Assembly (NCBI GenBank): GCA_040510195.1
Contig: JBEVJK010000086.1
Span: forward strand, 1-64,000
Direction: 5' to 3'
DNA: 64,000 nt
Source: JBEVJK01 sp040510195
GTDB taxonomy: Bacteria; Pseudomonadota; Alphaproteobacteria; Rhizobiales; Rhizobiaceae
The position numbers were made by a program, and so were the translations under genes. This document shows positions 16,456-24,552 of this stretch, piece after piece. The stretch's first letter is position 1. Every line of letters starts with the position of its first letter. A model generated the notes under the pieces. It made no database searches. It was given only the letters and a program-made list of their open reading frames with translations, and had not been told where the DNA came from.

Positions 16456-18645
16456 CTACGCCGCCTTTTCCTTGGCCTTGCGCGGCAGGTGGGCGACGAC
16501 GTTCTCGATGATGCGCATGCCGGCATTGTGGCCGAGCGTCATGATCGATTCCGGATGGAACTGCACCGCGGCGATCGGCTCCTTCTTGTGCTCGAAGGCC
16601 ATGATGACGCCGTCCTCCGTTTCTGCCGTCACCACGAAGCCCGGCGGCAACCGCACCGGATCGGCGAAGATCGAGTGGTAGCGGCCCACCGTGACCTCCT
16701 TGGGCAGCCCGGAGAAGATGATCCCCGGCTCCGAGACGCGGATGCGCGACGGCTTGCCGTGCATGGGGATATGCAGCTGGCGCAGCTCGCCGCCATAGGC
16801 TTCGGCCAGGGCCTGCAGGCCGAGGCACACCCCGAAGATCGGCAGCTCGCGCCCGCGCGCCCGCCGGATCGTGGCAGCGCAATCGAAGTCCTTCGGCGTG
16901 CCGGGGCCGGGCGACAGCACCACCAGGTCGGGCTTGATCGCGTCGAAGACCGAGTCGGGCACCGGCGTCCGCACTGTCGACACGGTGGCTCCCGTCTGAC
17001 GGAAGTAGTTGGCCAGCGTGTGGACGAAGGAGTCCTCATGGTCGACGAGCAAGATGTTGACCCCCTCCCCGACCAGCGCCGATTGCCTTTCCGTGTCGGC
17101 TGCATTGCCGGCGCGCGCGTCTCGGATCGCTGAAATCATGGCGGATGCCTTCAGTTCGGTTTCGGCCTCTTCCTCTTGCGGATCGGAATCATAGAGCAAG
17201 GTGGCGCCGGCGCGAACCTCCGCTATGCCGTCCTTGATCCGAATGGTGCGCAGCGTCAGTCCGGTGTTCAGGTCGCCGTTGAAGTGCACCATGCCGATCG
17301 CCCCGCCATACCAGGCGCGCGGGCTCTTCTCGTTTTGCTCGATGAAGCGCATCGCCCACAGCTTCGGCGCCCCGGTGACGGTCACCGCCCAGGCATGCGA
17401 CAGGAAGGCGTCGAACGCGTCCATGCCTTCGGAGAGGCGGCCCTCGATGTGGTCGACCGTGTGGATCAGCCGCGAATACATTTCGATCTGCCGCCGGCCG
17501 ATCACCCGCACCGAGCCGGGCTCGCAGACGCGGCTCTTGTCGTTGCGGTCGACGTCGGAGCACATGGTGAGCTCCGACTCGTCCTTCTTGGAGTTGAGGA
17601 GCTTGAGGATCTGCTCCGAATCCGAGATGGCGTCGCCGCCGCGCTTGATCGTTCCCGAAATGGGACAGGTCTCCACGCGCCGGCCGTTGACGCGGACGAA
17701 CATCTCGGGCGATGCGCCGATCAGGTATTCGCCTTCGCCGAGATTGATGAAGAACGAATAGGGCGACGGGTTGATCGCCTTCAGCCGCCGGCAGATCTCG
17801 GACGGCAGGCTGTCGCAGCGCTCCATGAACATTTGCCCGGGCACCACCTCGAAAAGGTCGCCACGCCTGAAGCTTTCCTTGGCCCGCTCGACCAGCCGGG
17901 CATATTCGCCGGGCTCGTGGTCGCCGCGCGGTGGGATGCGATCGGCCTGCTTGAACGGCGACGCGTCGGGCCGGCGGGGCAGGCCCTCGGTGGAGAAGCC
18001 TTGCCCTGCATAGTCGTAGCGGTCGTGCCATGCCTTGGCGAGGTAGTGGTCCACCACCAGGATCTCGTCGGGCAGGAACAGCACGAGGTCGCGCTGGCTC
18101 TCCTGGCGGGTCAGCACGTGCTCGACCGGGTCGAACTGGAAGGCGAGGTCGTAGCCGAACGCCCCGTAGAGGCCGAGATTGGCGTCCTCCTGCGTCCTGA
18201 ACAGCCCGGTGACGGCTCTGAGCACGGTGAAGACGGAGGGCACCCGCGACCGCTCCTCCTCCGTGAAGACGCGTTGCGGCCGGGCGACGGTGAGCCTGAC
18301 CAGCTTGCGGGTCGTCTCCTCGACCGTCACCTCGGCAAGCCTCTCCAGCATGCGGCCGATGGTCGGCAGGAGCACCTCGCCGCGACCGTTGAGCGCCTCT
18401 ATGCGCATCGCCCGCCCGTGCGCGCTGATCACCAGCGGCGGGTCGATGATCGCGGTGTCCCAGCGCGTATAGCGTCCCGGATACTCGTAGTTGGACGAGA
18501 AGACGGCGCCGCGCCGGCTGTCGAGCCCGTCCACATAGGCCTCGATCGCCCCGTGATAGGGCGTCTCATGGCGCTCGCGGGTGATGGCGATGCCGCCTTC
18601 CGTCACGAAACGCTCGGCCCCGCCCTTCAAGACTTCCACCGACAT
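16456..18645 (-). CDS. trpE(G): Anthranilate synthase, fused TrpE-TrpG
   Basis: A 729-residue fusion of both anthranilate synthase subunits, as in other rhizobia. It makes anthranilate from chorismate and glutamine, the first step of tryptophan synthesis. The TrpE part, up to about residue 515, has INPSPYSFFINLGEGEYLIG, ETCPISGTIKRGGD, RNDKSRVCEPGSV, DHIEGRLSEG and VTVTGAPKLWAMRFIE. The TrpG amidotransferase part (about 530-720) has LLVDHEDSFVHTLANYFR, the nucleophile motif GVCLGLQALAEAYGG and QFHPESIM, which carries the catalytic His and Glu. Expression is controlled by the upstream trpL leader and its terminator. Start ATG 18645 follows AAAGGAGAC. The CDF gene follows five bases after the stop. 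Confidence 0.98.
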   Translation of the reverse strand: MSVEVLKGGAERFVTEGGIAITRERHETPYHGAIEAYVDGLDSRRGAVFSSNYEYPGRYTRWDTAIIDPPLVISAHGRAMRIEALNGRGEVLLPTIGRMLERLAEVTVEETTRKLVRLTVARPQRVFTEEERSRVPSVFTVLRAVTGLFRTQEDANLGLYGAFGYDLAFQFDPVEHVLTRQESQRDLVLFLPDEILVVDHYLAKAWHDRYDYAGQGFSTEGLPRRPDASPFKQADRIPPRGDHEPGEYARLVERAKESFRRGDLFEVVPGQMFMERCDSLPSEICRRLKAINPSPYSFFINLGEGEYLIGASPEMFVRVNGRRVETCPISGTIKRGGDAISDSEQILKLLNSKKDESELTMCSDVDRNDKSRVCEPGSVRVIGRRQIEMYSRLIHTVDHIEGRLSEGMDAFDAFLSHAWAVTVTGAPKLWAMRFIEQNEKSPRAWYGGAIGMVHFNGDLNTGLTLRTIRIKDGIAEVRAGATLLYDSDPQEEEAETELKASAMISAIRDARAGNAADTERQSALVGEGVNILLVDHEDSFVHTLANYFRQTGATVSTVRTPVPDSVFDAIKPDLVVLSPGPGTPKDFDCAATIRRARGRELPIFGVCLGLQALAEAYGGELRQLHIPMHGKPSRIRVSEPGIIFSGLPKEVTVGRYHSIFADPVRLPPGFVVTAETEDGVIMAFEHKKEPIAAVQFHPESIMTLGHNAGMRIIENVVAHLPRKAKEKAA

Positions 18646-18688
18646 TCCTGTCTCCTTTCCTCTCCGCGCCGATCGACAGGGCCGCCGG

Positions 18689-18723
18689 AAAAGAAAATGG
18701 CCGCCCGGATCCCCGTTGCGGCC
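18689..18723 (-). terminator. trp attenuator terminator
   Basis: On the reverse strand GGCCGC pairs with GCGGCC, with an inner CGG/CCG stem and a GGAT loop, and is followed directly by ATTTTCTTTTCC. This is an intrinsic terminator lying 40 bases after the trpL stop and 43 bases before trpE(G). It would end the transcript when tryptophanyl-tRNA is plentiful, releasing a short RNA of about 115 nucleotides. In Sinorhizobium meliloti the equivalent RNA (rnTrpL) also acts in trans. Confidence 0.88.
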
Positions 18724-18762
18724 ATGCTGGATTTCACGCGCAAAAGCTCGGCTGGCCGCTTG

Positions 18763-18807
18763 TCAGCAGGCCCACCACCAGGCGATCGCGTTCGAAATTG
18801 CGTCCAT
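18763..18807 (-). CDS. trpL: trp operon leader peptide (peTrpL)
   Basis: A 14-codon reading frame, MDAISNAIAWWWAC, 117 bases upstream of trpE(G). Three consecutive tryptophan codons close to the end make the ribosome stall when charged tRNA-Trp is short, so the downstream terminator does not form. S. meliloti peTrpL also has 14 residues with WWW near its end. The ATG lies six bases after a plausible -10 box, so the message may start at or near the start codon. Beyond attenuation, work in S. meliloti gives the peptide and the small RNA trans-acting roles in mRNA decay, including antibiotic-dependent ones. Those roles are not shown here, but the parts are present. Confidence 0.92.
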   Translation of the reverse strand: MDAISNAIAWWWAC

Positions 18808-18813
18808 GCCGCT

Positions 18814-18842
18814 TCCATAGCGGCGATTGGCAGGCCGCGCAA
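18814..18842 (-). promoter_or_regulatory. Candidate promoter of trpL-trpE(G)
   Basis: On the reverse strand TTGCGC (18837-18842) and TATGGA (18814-18819) are 17 bases apart, and six bases separate the latter from the A of the trpL ATG. The boxes are only moderate matches to the housekeeping consensus. The placement agrees with a leaderless trpL transcript and mirrors the arrangement before the leuA leader. Confidence 0.5.
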
Positions 18843-18867
18843 CCGGATTCCCCACCGGCAAGTCGGG

Positions 18868-20250
18868 TCACGCCAGCGGCTTCAGCTCGCCGAGCATGGT
18901 CGGCAGCAGCTCCGACACGGTGGGGTGGATGTGCATGGCCCGCCGCACCACCGTCGAGGGCGCCTTGGCATACATCGCGTCGAGCAGCGCATGGACGACT
19001 TCGTCGCCCCCGGTGCCGAGGATCGCTGCACCCAGGATCTCTTGGCTGTCGGCGTCCACCAGCACCTTCATGAAGCCGAGCGTCTCGCCCTTCTCGACCG
19101 CGCGCCCCACCCGCGTCATCGGCCGCTGGCCGACCAGCAGGCGCCGCCCCGATTGGCGCGCCTCGGCTTCCGTCATGCCGGCTCGTCCGAGCGGCGGGTC
19201 GACGAACAGCCCATAGGTCTGGATGCGGTCGGACACCTTGCGCGGGTCGTCGTCGAGCAGGTTGGCGGCGACGATCTCGAAATCATTGTAGGCGGTGTGC
19301 GTGAAGGCCCCTTTGCCGTTGCAGTCGCCGAGCGCCCAGATGCCTTCCACCTCCGTCCTCAGCTGCTCGTCGACCGGGATGAACCCCCGAGGATCGAGTT
19401 TCAAGCCAGCCGCCTCCACCCCCAGATCGTCCGTATTGGGACGCCGCCCCATCGCCAGCAGCACATGACTGCCGGTCAATTCCGGCGCGCCCGTCTCGCA
19501 GTCGACGCCGACGGTGGCGCCTGCCGGGTGTCCTGCAAAGCGGATGCACTCGGCGGCAAGCCGCACCGCGATGCCTTCGGCCTCGAGAAAGTCGCGAATG
19601 GCGTCGGAAACGTCCGCGTCCTCCCGCCCGATCAGCCTCGGCCCCTTCTCGATCACCGTGACGTTGCTTCCGAAGCGGCGGAACATCTGGGCGAATTCGA
19701 GGCCGATATAGCTGCCGCCGACCACCACCAGATGCTCCGGCAGCGTATCGAGCTCGAGGATCGAGGTGTTGGTGAGCGGCGAGATCTGGTCGATTCCCGG
19801 CAGGTCCGGCACCAGCGCCCGTCCGCCGACATTGAGGAAGATGCGCTCCGCCTCCAGCGTCTCGCCATCGACGGTGACGCTGCGCGGCGAGGCAAGCCGG
19901 GCATGGCCGCGCAGAAAGGTGCACTTCTCCATGCCGGCAAGCCAGGTCTCCAGATCCTTCCGCGACCCGAGCGCCACCGCGTCCTTGCGCGCCTTGACCG
20001 CCTTCATGTCGACGCCGACGGTTCCGCCGCCGAGCTTGACGCCGAAATCGGCGGCCCGGCGCGCCATATGCGCCGCATAGGCGCTGGCGACCATCGTCTT
20101 GGTCGGCTTGCAGCCGGTGTTGACGCAGGTTCCACCGACATGCTTGCGCTCGACGATTGCCACCGTCATGCCGGCCGCGGTCAGCCGTCCGGCCAGCGGC
20201 GGGCCAGCCTGGCCCGTGCCGACGATGATCGCGTCGAACCGCCGGCTCAC
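18868..20250 (-). CDS. Class I pyridine nucleotide-disulfide oxidoreductase (mercuric reductase-like)
   Basis: A 460-residue FAD enzyme. The N-terminal FAD motif is IIVGTGQAGPPLAGRL (GxGxxG), followed by the redox disulfide GGTCVNTGCKPTK near residues 40-52. The NAD(P) motif is VVVGGSYIGLEFAQMF, and the second FAD motif is GIWALGDCNGKGAFTHTAYN. The C-terminal dimerisation domain ends with HIHPTVSELLPTML, with the catalytic His and Glu/Ser region. Canonical mercuric reductase features, an N-terminal HMA domain and a C-terminal Cys pair, are missing, so mercury reduction is not supported. It is better called a general disulfide reductase. GTG 20250 overlaps the previous stop by four bases. Confidence 0.9.
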   Translation of the reverse strand: MSRRFDAIIVGTGQAGPPLAGRLTAAGMTVAIVERKHVGGTCVNTGCKPTKTMVASAYAAHMARRAADFGVKLGGGTVGVDMKAVKARKDAVALGSRKDLETWLAGMEKCTFLRGHARLASPRSVTVDGETLEAERIFLNVGGRALVPDLPGIDQISPLTNTSILELDTLPEHLVVVGGSYIGLEFAQMFRRFGSNVTVIEKGPRLIGREDADVSDAIRDFLEAEGIAVRLAAECIRFAGHPAGATVGVDCETGAPELTGSHVLLAMGRRPNTDDLGVEAAGLKLDPRGFIPVDEQLRTEVEGIWALGDCNGKGAFTHTAYNDFEIVAANLLDDDPRKVSDRIQTYGLFVDPPLGRAGMTEAEARQSGRRLLVGQRPMTRVGRAVEKGETLGFMKVLVDADSQEILGAAILGTGGDEVVHALLDAMYAKAPSTVVRRAMHIHPTVSELLPTMLGELKPLA

Positions 20251-20708
20251 GACACCCACGACACGATCAGCAGCGCCGCGACGATCGCGACGGCGTCTTC
20301 GATGAGCCCGGCAGGGAGGTCGCCGCCGATCGACTTGGCAAGCATCCGCCGCAGCTCGGCGCCGCCCAGCGTGCCCGCCGCAGCGCCCGCCACCCCGGCG
20401 ATCAGCCCGACGATCGGCATCAGTCCGACAGTGCCAAGCGCGGCGCCCGACAGCGCACCGGACACCAGCCGGGCGCCGAACTGCTGGGGCACCTTGCGGC
20501 TCGGCGTCGACGGCAGCTGGTCGCCGACGAACTCGGCCAGCGCGGCGATGGTGAAGATCGCGACCGCCAGCCAGTGCCCCATGAAGCTCGCCCAGCTGTC
20601 GCCGAGCGGCAGCCACCCGAGCCAGGCGCCCCAGCTGACGGCGGCCGGAGCGGTCGCCGACCGGAGCCCGGCGACCACGCCGATCAGCAATGCCAGAAGC
20701 AGGAACAT
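20247..20708 (-). CDS. DUF4126 family membrane protein
   Basis: A 153-residue hydrophobic protein with about four membrane segments: MFLLLALLIGVVAGLRSATA at the N-terminus, WLAVAIFTIAALAEFVGDQL, the glycine-rich GLMPIVGLIAGVAGAAAGTL and a C-terminal LIEDAVAIVAALLIVSWVS. The GLRS segment near residue 15 and the EFVGDQLP(S/T)TPSR motif are DUF4126 hallmarks. Its end overlaps the start of the flavin oxidoreductase by four bases, so the two are translationally coupled and may work together. Function unknown. Confidence 0.85.
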   Translation of the reverse strand: MFLLLALLIGVVAGLRSATAPAAVSWGAWLGWLPLGDSWASFMGHWLAVAIFTIAALAEFVGDQLPSTPSRKVPQQFGARLVSGALSGAALGTVGLMPIVGLIAGVAGAAAGTLGGAELRRMLAKSIGGDLPAGLIEDAVAIVAALLIVSWVS

Positions 20709-20810
20709 GGCCGTCCCCTCACGACGTTCCGGCCAAGCCTAGCCGCCCCGTGTTGACGCGGCAAGGTCGGCGCCGCATCGTGGCTGACCCCGACCGCAGA
20801 GGACTTGGCC

Positions 20811-21590
20811 ATGACCGCAAGCGCCCCGAGCTTTCCCGACCTGGCCGGCAAGGCCGTCCTGGTGACCGGCGGATCGACCGGCATCGGCGCCGCGCTCGTC
20901 CGCGCCTATGCCGCTCAGGGCTGCCGCGTCGGCCTGCACTACAATCAAAGCCGCGACGCCGCCGAGGCGCTGGCTGCGGAGCTCCGCGGCGAGGCGCGCG
21001 ACGTGCATCTCCTCGCCGGCGATTTCGGCCTCTCCGCCGACGTCCGCCGGGTCGTCGAGGACGCTGCGGCGCATTTCGGGGGGCTGGACGGGCTGGTGAA
21101 CAATGCCGGCGGCATGCTCGGGCGGGTGCCCTATGCCGAGATGACCGACGAGCAGTACGACCGGGTCATGGACCTCAATGCGCGCTCCGTCGTCACCGCC
21201 TGCCATGCCGCGATCCCCTTCCTGCGGCGGCAGGGCGGCTTCATCGTCAACACCTCGTCGATCGCCGCCCGCAATGGCGGCGGCGGCGGTGCCGGGCTCT
21301 ATGCCTCGTCCAAGGCCTTCGTCTCCAACTACACCCGCGGCCTCGCCAAGGAGCTGATCGGCGACGGCATCCGCGTCAACGCCGTCGCGCCAGGCGTCAT
21401 CGCGACGCCCTTCCACGAGCGCTATTCGACGCCGGCCCAGATGCAGGCAATGGTCGCCGGCGTGCCCCAGGGCCGCGCCGGCACGCCGGAGGACTGCGTC
21501 GGCGCCTATCTGTTCCTGTCCTCGGCCGCCATGAGCGGCTACGTGGTCGGCCAGGTGATCGAGGTGAATGGCGGCCAGCTGATGCCATGA
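20811..21590 (+). CDS. SDR family NAD(P)-dependent oxidoreductase
   Basis: A 259-residue classical short-chain dehydrogenase. The nucleotide-binding motif is VTGGSTGIGAALVRAYAAQG near residues 17-36. NNAGG follows near residue 95, the catalytic serine is in IVNTSSIAARNGG, and the YxxxK pair is in LYASSKAFVSN. RVNAVAPGVIATPFHERY is the conserved stretch after the active site. The end, VVGQVIEVNGGQLMP, is typical. ATG 20811 is preferred, with GAGGA seven bases upstream; a TTG at 20805 is less likely. Substrate not deducible; related proteins are annotated as 3-oxoacyl-ACP reductases or sugar dehydrogenases. It stands alone between oppositely oriented genes. Confidence 0.9.
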   Translation: MTASAPSFPDLAGKAVLVTGGSTGIGAALVRAYAAQGCRVGLHYNQSRDAAEALAAELRGEARDVHLLAGDFGLSADVRRVVEDAAAHFGGLDGLVNNAGGMLGRVPYAEMTDEQYDRVMDLNARSVVTACHAAIPFLRRQGGFIVNTSSIAARNGGGGGAGLYASSKAFVSNYTRGLAKELIGDGIRVNAVAPGVIATPFHERYSTPAQMQAMVAGVPQGRAGTPEDCVGAYLFLSSAAMSGYVVGQVIEVNGGQLMP

Positions 21591-21606
21591 CCGCGCAGAG
21601 CCTGGT

Positions 21607-22665
21607 TTAGTCCTCCAGCACGCCGCCGCGCGCGTCGGCGCTCCGTGCCTCGCCCACCAGCTTCAGCACGTCGGCGCCCCTGCCGAGCGCCCGCGTCGCC
21701 CGCCGCGTCAGCACGAAGCCGGCCTGCGGCGCGAAGAGCTCGAGGCGTCCGTCGGGCTCGCCCGGCGCAAAGACGATCGTCGCCACACGCTGCCCGGCCT
21801 CGACGCGGTCGCCCGGCAACACGTCGTAGAGCACGGCCCCGGCCACCGGCGTGCCGATCATCTCGATATTCTCGATCGGCGCCGCCACGCCGCGGAACGC
21901 TCGCACCGGCGCGAGGCCGTTGTCCGCGATCACGCCACGCACCGCCAGAAGCCGGTAGAGCCCCGCCGCATCGGCGTCCGCGAACGCCGTCTCGACGTCG
22001 CGCAGGCCGCGCAGCTCGACCGTCGTCACGACGCGCCGCGCGAGGCCGGCCTCGTCCTTCGGCATTTGCAGGTAGGGGTGGATCGCCGCTTCCTCGAAGG
22101 CGCCACCGCCCGGGCCGTCCCACAGCACCACCGCCGCGACGCCCATGGCGGCGGCGCAATCCTCCATCGCCGGCCACAGAGCCTTGGGCACGTAAAGATA
22201 GGGCACGCCCTCGTCGTCGCAATGCAGGTCCAGCACGATGTCGTGGCCCATCGACAGCTCGACCAGCCGGCGCTTCAGCCGCTGGTCGGCCGTCGCATCG
22301 AGCTTCGGCGCTGGCAGGAGCGCCGCATCGGGGCGCGCAAGCAGCGGAAAGTCGCGGTTGAAATTGATGCGCGTGCCGAGGTGGAAGCGGCCTTGCAGCT
22401 CGCCGAACAGCTGCTGCCCGCGGGCGATCGGGTTAGCGGTCGGCACCACCGTGATGTCGCCGAGGATGCGTCCCTCGCCTTCGGCCTGCCGAAGGCGCTC
22501 CATCAGCCGGTCGAGCGCCACCGTTCCCGGCAGCTCTCCGCCGTGCAGCGCCGCCTGGAGATAGGCGGTCGGCGCACCGTCGCCGCGGCCCCGGAAGCGA
22601 TAGACCGAATATGTATATACATGTCCAGGCGTGTCGCCGACGATCTCCTCGACGGTGCGCTCCAT
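21607..22665 (-). CDS. Succinylglutamate desuccinylase/aspartoacylase family zinc hydrolase
   Basis: A 352-residue M14-like amidohydrolase. The zinc motif is QAALHGGELPGTVALDRL near residues 36-53 (HxxE), and the third ligand lies in DIVLDLHCDDEG. RINFNRDFP holds the substrate-binding asparagine-arginine pair. These enzymes remove acyl groups from N-acylated amino acids or related amines. The C-terminal region (about 260-340) is a beta-sandwich with IENIEMIGTPVAGAVLYDVL. It lies 13 bases upstream of the fhs start-to-stop junction on the same strand, so fhs could be read first and this gene second, but no functional link is obvious. Substrate unknown. Confidence 0.86.
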   Translation of the reverse strand: MERTVEEIVGDTPGHVYTYSVYRFRGRGDGAPTAYLQAALHGGELPGTVALDRLMERLRQAEGEGRILGDITVVPTANPIARGQQLFGELQGRFHLGTRINFNRDFPLLARPDAALLPAPKLDATADQRLKRRLVELSMGHDIVLDLHCDDEGVPYLYVPKALWPAMEDCAAAMGVAAVVLWDGPGGGAFEEAAIHPYLQMPKDEAGLARRVVTTVELRGLRDVETAFADADAAGLYRLLAVRGVIADNGLAPVRAFRGVAAPIENIEMIGTPVAGAVLYDVLPGDRVEAGQRVATIVFAPGEPDGRLELFAPQAGFVLTRRATRALGRGADVLKLVGEARSADARGGVLED

Positions 22666-22678
22666 CCGGCTCTCCCTC

Positions 22679-24358
22679 TCAGAAGAGGCCTTCTATCTGG
22701 CCCGCCTCGTTGAGGAAGATCTTCTCCGAGGACGGCGCCCTTGGCAGGCCGGGCATGGTCATCACCTCGCCGCAGATGACGACGACGAAACCGGCGCCGG
22801 CCGAAAGCCTGACCTCGCGCACCGGCACGGTGTGGTTGCTGGGCGCGCCGCGCAAATTGGGGTCGGTCGAGAAGGAATACTGGGTCTTCGCCATGCAAAC
22901 CGGCAGATTGCCGTAGCCGGCGGCCTCCCAGGCGTGCAGCTGGTCGCGCACGCTCTTGTCGGCGATCGCCTCGTCGCCGCGATAGATGCGCTTGACGATG
23001 GTGTTGACCTTCTCGAACAACGGCATGTCGTCGGGGTAGAGCGGCGAGAACTGCGAGGCGCCGCTCTCGGCCAGTGCGACCACCCTGTGCGCCAGCGCTT
23101 CGATGCCGGCCGAGCCCTTGGCCCAATGCTGGCACAGGATGGCTTCCTCGCCGCGTGCGGCGACGAACTCCTTGATCGCCTGGACCTCGGCGTCGGTGTC
23201 GCTGTGGAAATGGTTGATCGCCACCACCGCCGGAACGCCGAACTGCTTCACGTTCTCGATGTGGCGGCCGAGATTGGCGCACCCCTTCTTCACCGCCTCG
23301 ACATTCTCCTTGCCGAGCTCTTCCTTCTTGACCCCGCCATGCATCTTCATCGCCCTAACGGTGGCGACGATGACCGCCGCCGCCGGCTTCAGCCCGGCCT
23401 TGCGGCACTTGATGTCGAAGAACTTCTCCGCCCCGAGATCGGCGCCGAAGCCGGCCTCCGTCACCACATAGTCTCCGAGCTTCAGCGCCGTGGTGGTGGC
23501 CACCACCGAATTGCAGCCATGGGCGATTTTGGCGAACGGCCCGCCATGCACGAAGGCGGGGTTGTTCTCCAGCGTCTGCACCAGGTTGGGCTGCATGGCG
23601 TCCTTGAGCAGCACCGCCATGGCGCCGTCGGCTTTGAGGTCGCGCGCGAACACCGGGCTCTTGTCGCGTCGGTAGGCGACGATGATGTCGCCGAGCCGCT
23701 TCTCCAGGTCCTTCAGGTCGGTGGCCAGGCAGAGGATCGCCATCACCTCCGAAGCCACCGTGATGTCGAAGCCGGCCTCGCGCGGATAGCCGTTCACCGC
23801 CCCGCCCAGCGAGCAGATGATTTCGCGCAGCGCCCGGTCGTTCATGTCCATGACGCGCCGCCAGGCGACCCGCCGCGTGTCGATGCCGAGCTCGTTGCCC
23901 CAATAGATGTGGTTGTCGATCAGCGCCGACAAAAGGTTGTGGGCGGTGGTGATGGCATGGAAGTCGCCGGTGAAGTGGAGGTTCATGTCCTCCATCGGCA
24001 CGATCTGCGCATAGCCGCCGCCGGCCGCACCGCCCTTGACGCCGAAATTCGGCCCCAGCGAGGCCTCGCGGATGCACACCACCGCCTTCTTCCCGATGCG
24101 GTTGAGCCCGTCGCCAAGGCCGACCGTCGTGGTCGTCTTGCCCTCGCCCGCCGGGGTCGGGTTGATCGCCGTCACCAGGATCAGCTTGCCGTCCTTGGCG
24201 CCACGCTTGGAAGCGATGAAATCGGCCGAGATCTTCGCCTTGTCGTGCCCGTAGGGAAGCAGATGCTCGCTCGGGATGCCCAGCTTGGCGCCGATCTCCT
24301 GGATCGGCTTCTTCTTGGCGGCGCGTGCGATCTCGATATCGGACTTCACTTCGGCCAT
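22679..24358 (-). CDS. fhs: Formate-tetrahydrofolate ligase
   Basis: Fhs makes 10-formyltetrahydrofolate from formate, tetrahydrofolate and ATP in the cytosol, feeding one-carbon metabolism. The 559 residues match the usual bacterial length. The P-loop is PTPAGEGKTTTTVGLGDGL near residues 67-85. Other family blocks seen are SLGPNFGVKGGAAGGGYAQI, FTGDFHAITTAHNLLSALID, HGCNSVVATTTALKLGDYVV and VCGEVMTMPGLPRAP-like IVICGEVMTMPGLPRAPSS near the end. ATG 24358 is chosen from the conserved N-terminus MAEVKSDIEIA; the frame stays open far upstream. A 194-base gap separates it from the five-gene operon upstream, so it probably has its own promoter there. Confidence 0.97.
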   Translation of the reverse strand: MAEVKSDIEIARAAKKKPIQEIGAKLGIPSEHLLPYGHDKAKISADFIASKRGAKDGKLILVTAINPTPAGEGKTTTTVGLGDGLNRIGKKAVVCIREASLGPNFGVKGGAAGGGYAQIVPMEDMNLHFTGDFHAITTAHNLLSALIDNHIYWGNELGIDTRRVAWRRVMDMNDRALREIICSLGGAVNGYPREAGFDITVASEVMAILCLATDLKDLEKRLGDIIVAYRRDKSPVFARDLKADGAMAVLLKDAMQPNLVQTLENNPAFVHGGPFAKIAHGCNSVVATTTALKLGDYVVTEAGFGADLGAEKFFDIKCRKAGLKPAAAVIVATVRAMKMHGGVKKEELGKENVEAVKKGCANLGRHIENVKQFGVPAVVAINHFHSDTDAEVQAIKEFVAARGEEAILCQHWAKGSAGIEALAHRVVALAESGASQFSPLYPDDMPLFEKVNTIVKRIYRGDEAIADKSVRDQLHAWEAAGYGNLPVCMAKTQYSFSTDPNLRGAPSNHTVPVREVRLSAGAGFVVVICGEVMTMPGLPRAPSSEKIFLNEAGQIEGLF

Positions 24359-24552
24359 GACGGCGCTCCCCTTGCCACGAATTCCAACCGGCGCCGAGTG
24401 ATGCCCGAGCCCCGCCGCGCGCGCCGTCCCAAAACAGGCGCCGAATGCACGAAAAGCGACAGCTTTCCCACCAATTCTGGACATCTTATGAGTGCGAAAG
24501 CGGCGACCGGTGCGCTCGCGAGCGGTGGATCGCGCCTGCCCAATGCGCGCTG

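Noticed and set aside
18868..20250. Mercuric reductase (merA)
   Set aside because: The redox motif is similar, but the C-terminal cysteine pair and N-terminal HMA domain are missing, and no mer genes are nearby.
24359..24552. Riboswitch before fhs
   Set aside because: I looked for a folate/THF-type riboswitch and saw only a short CGCTCGCGAGCG palindrome and GC-rich stems without a conserved core or terminator.
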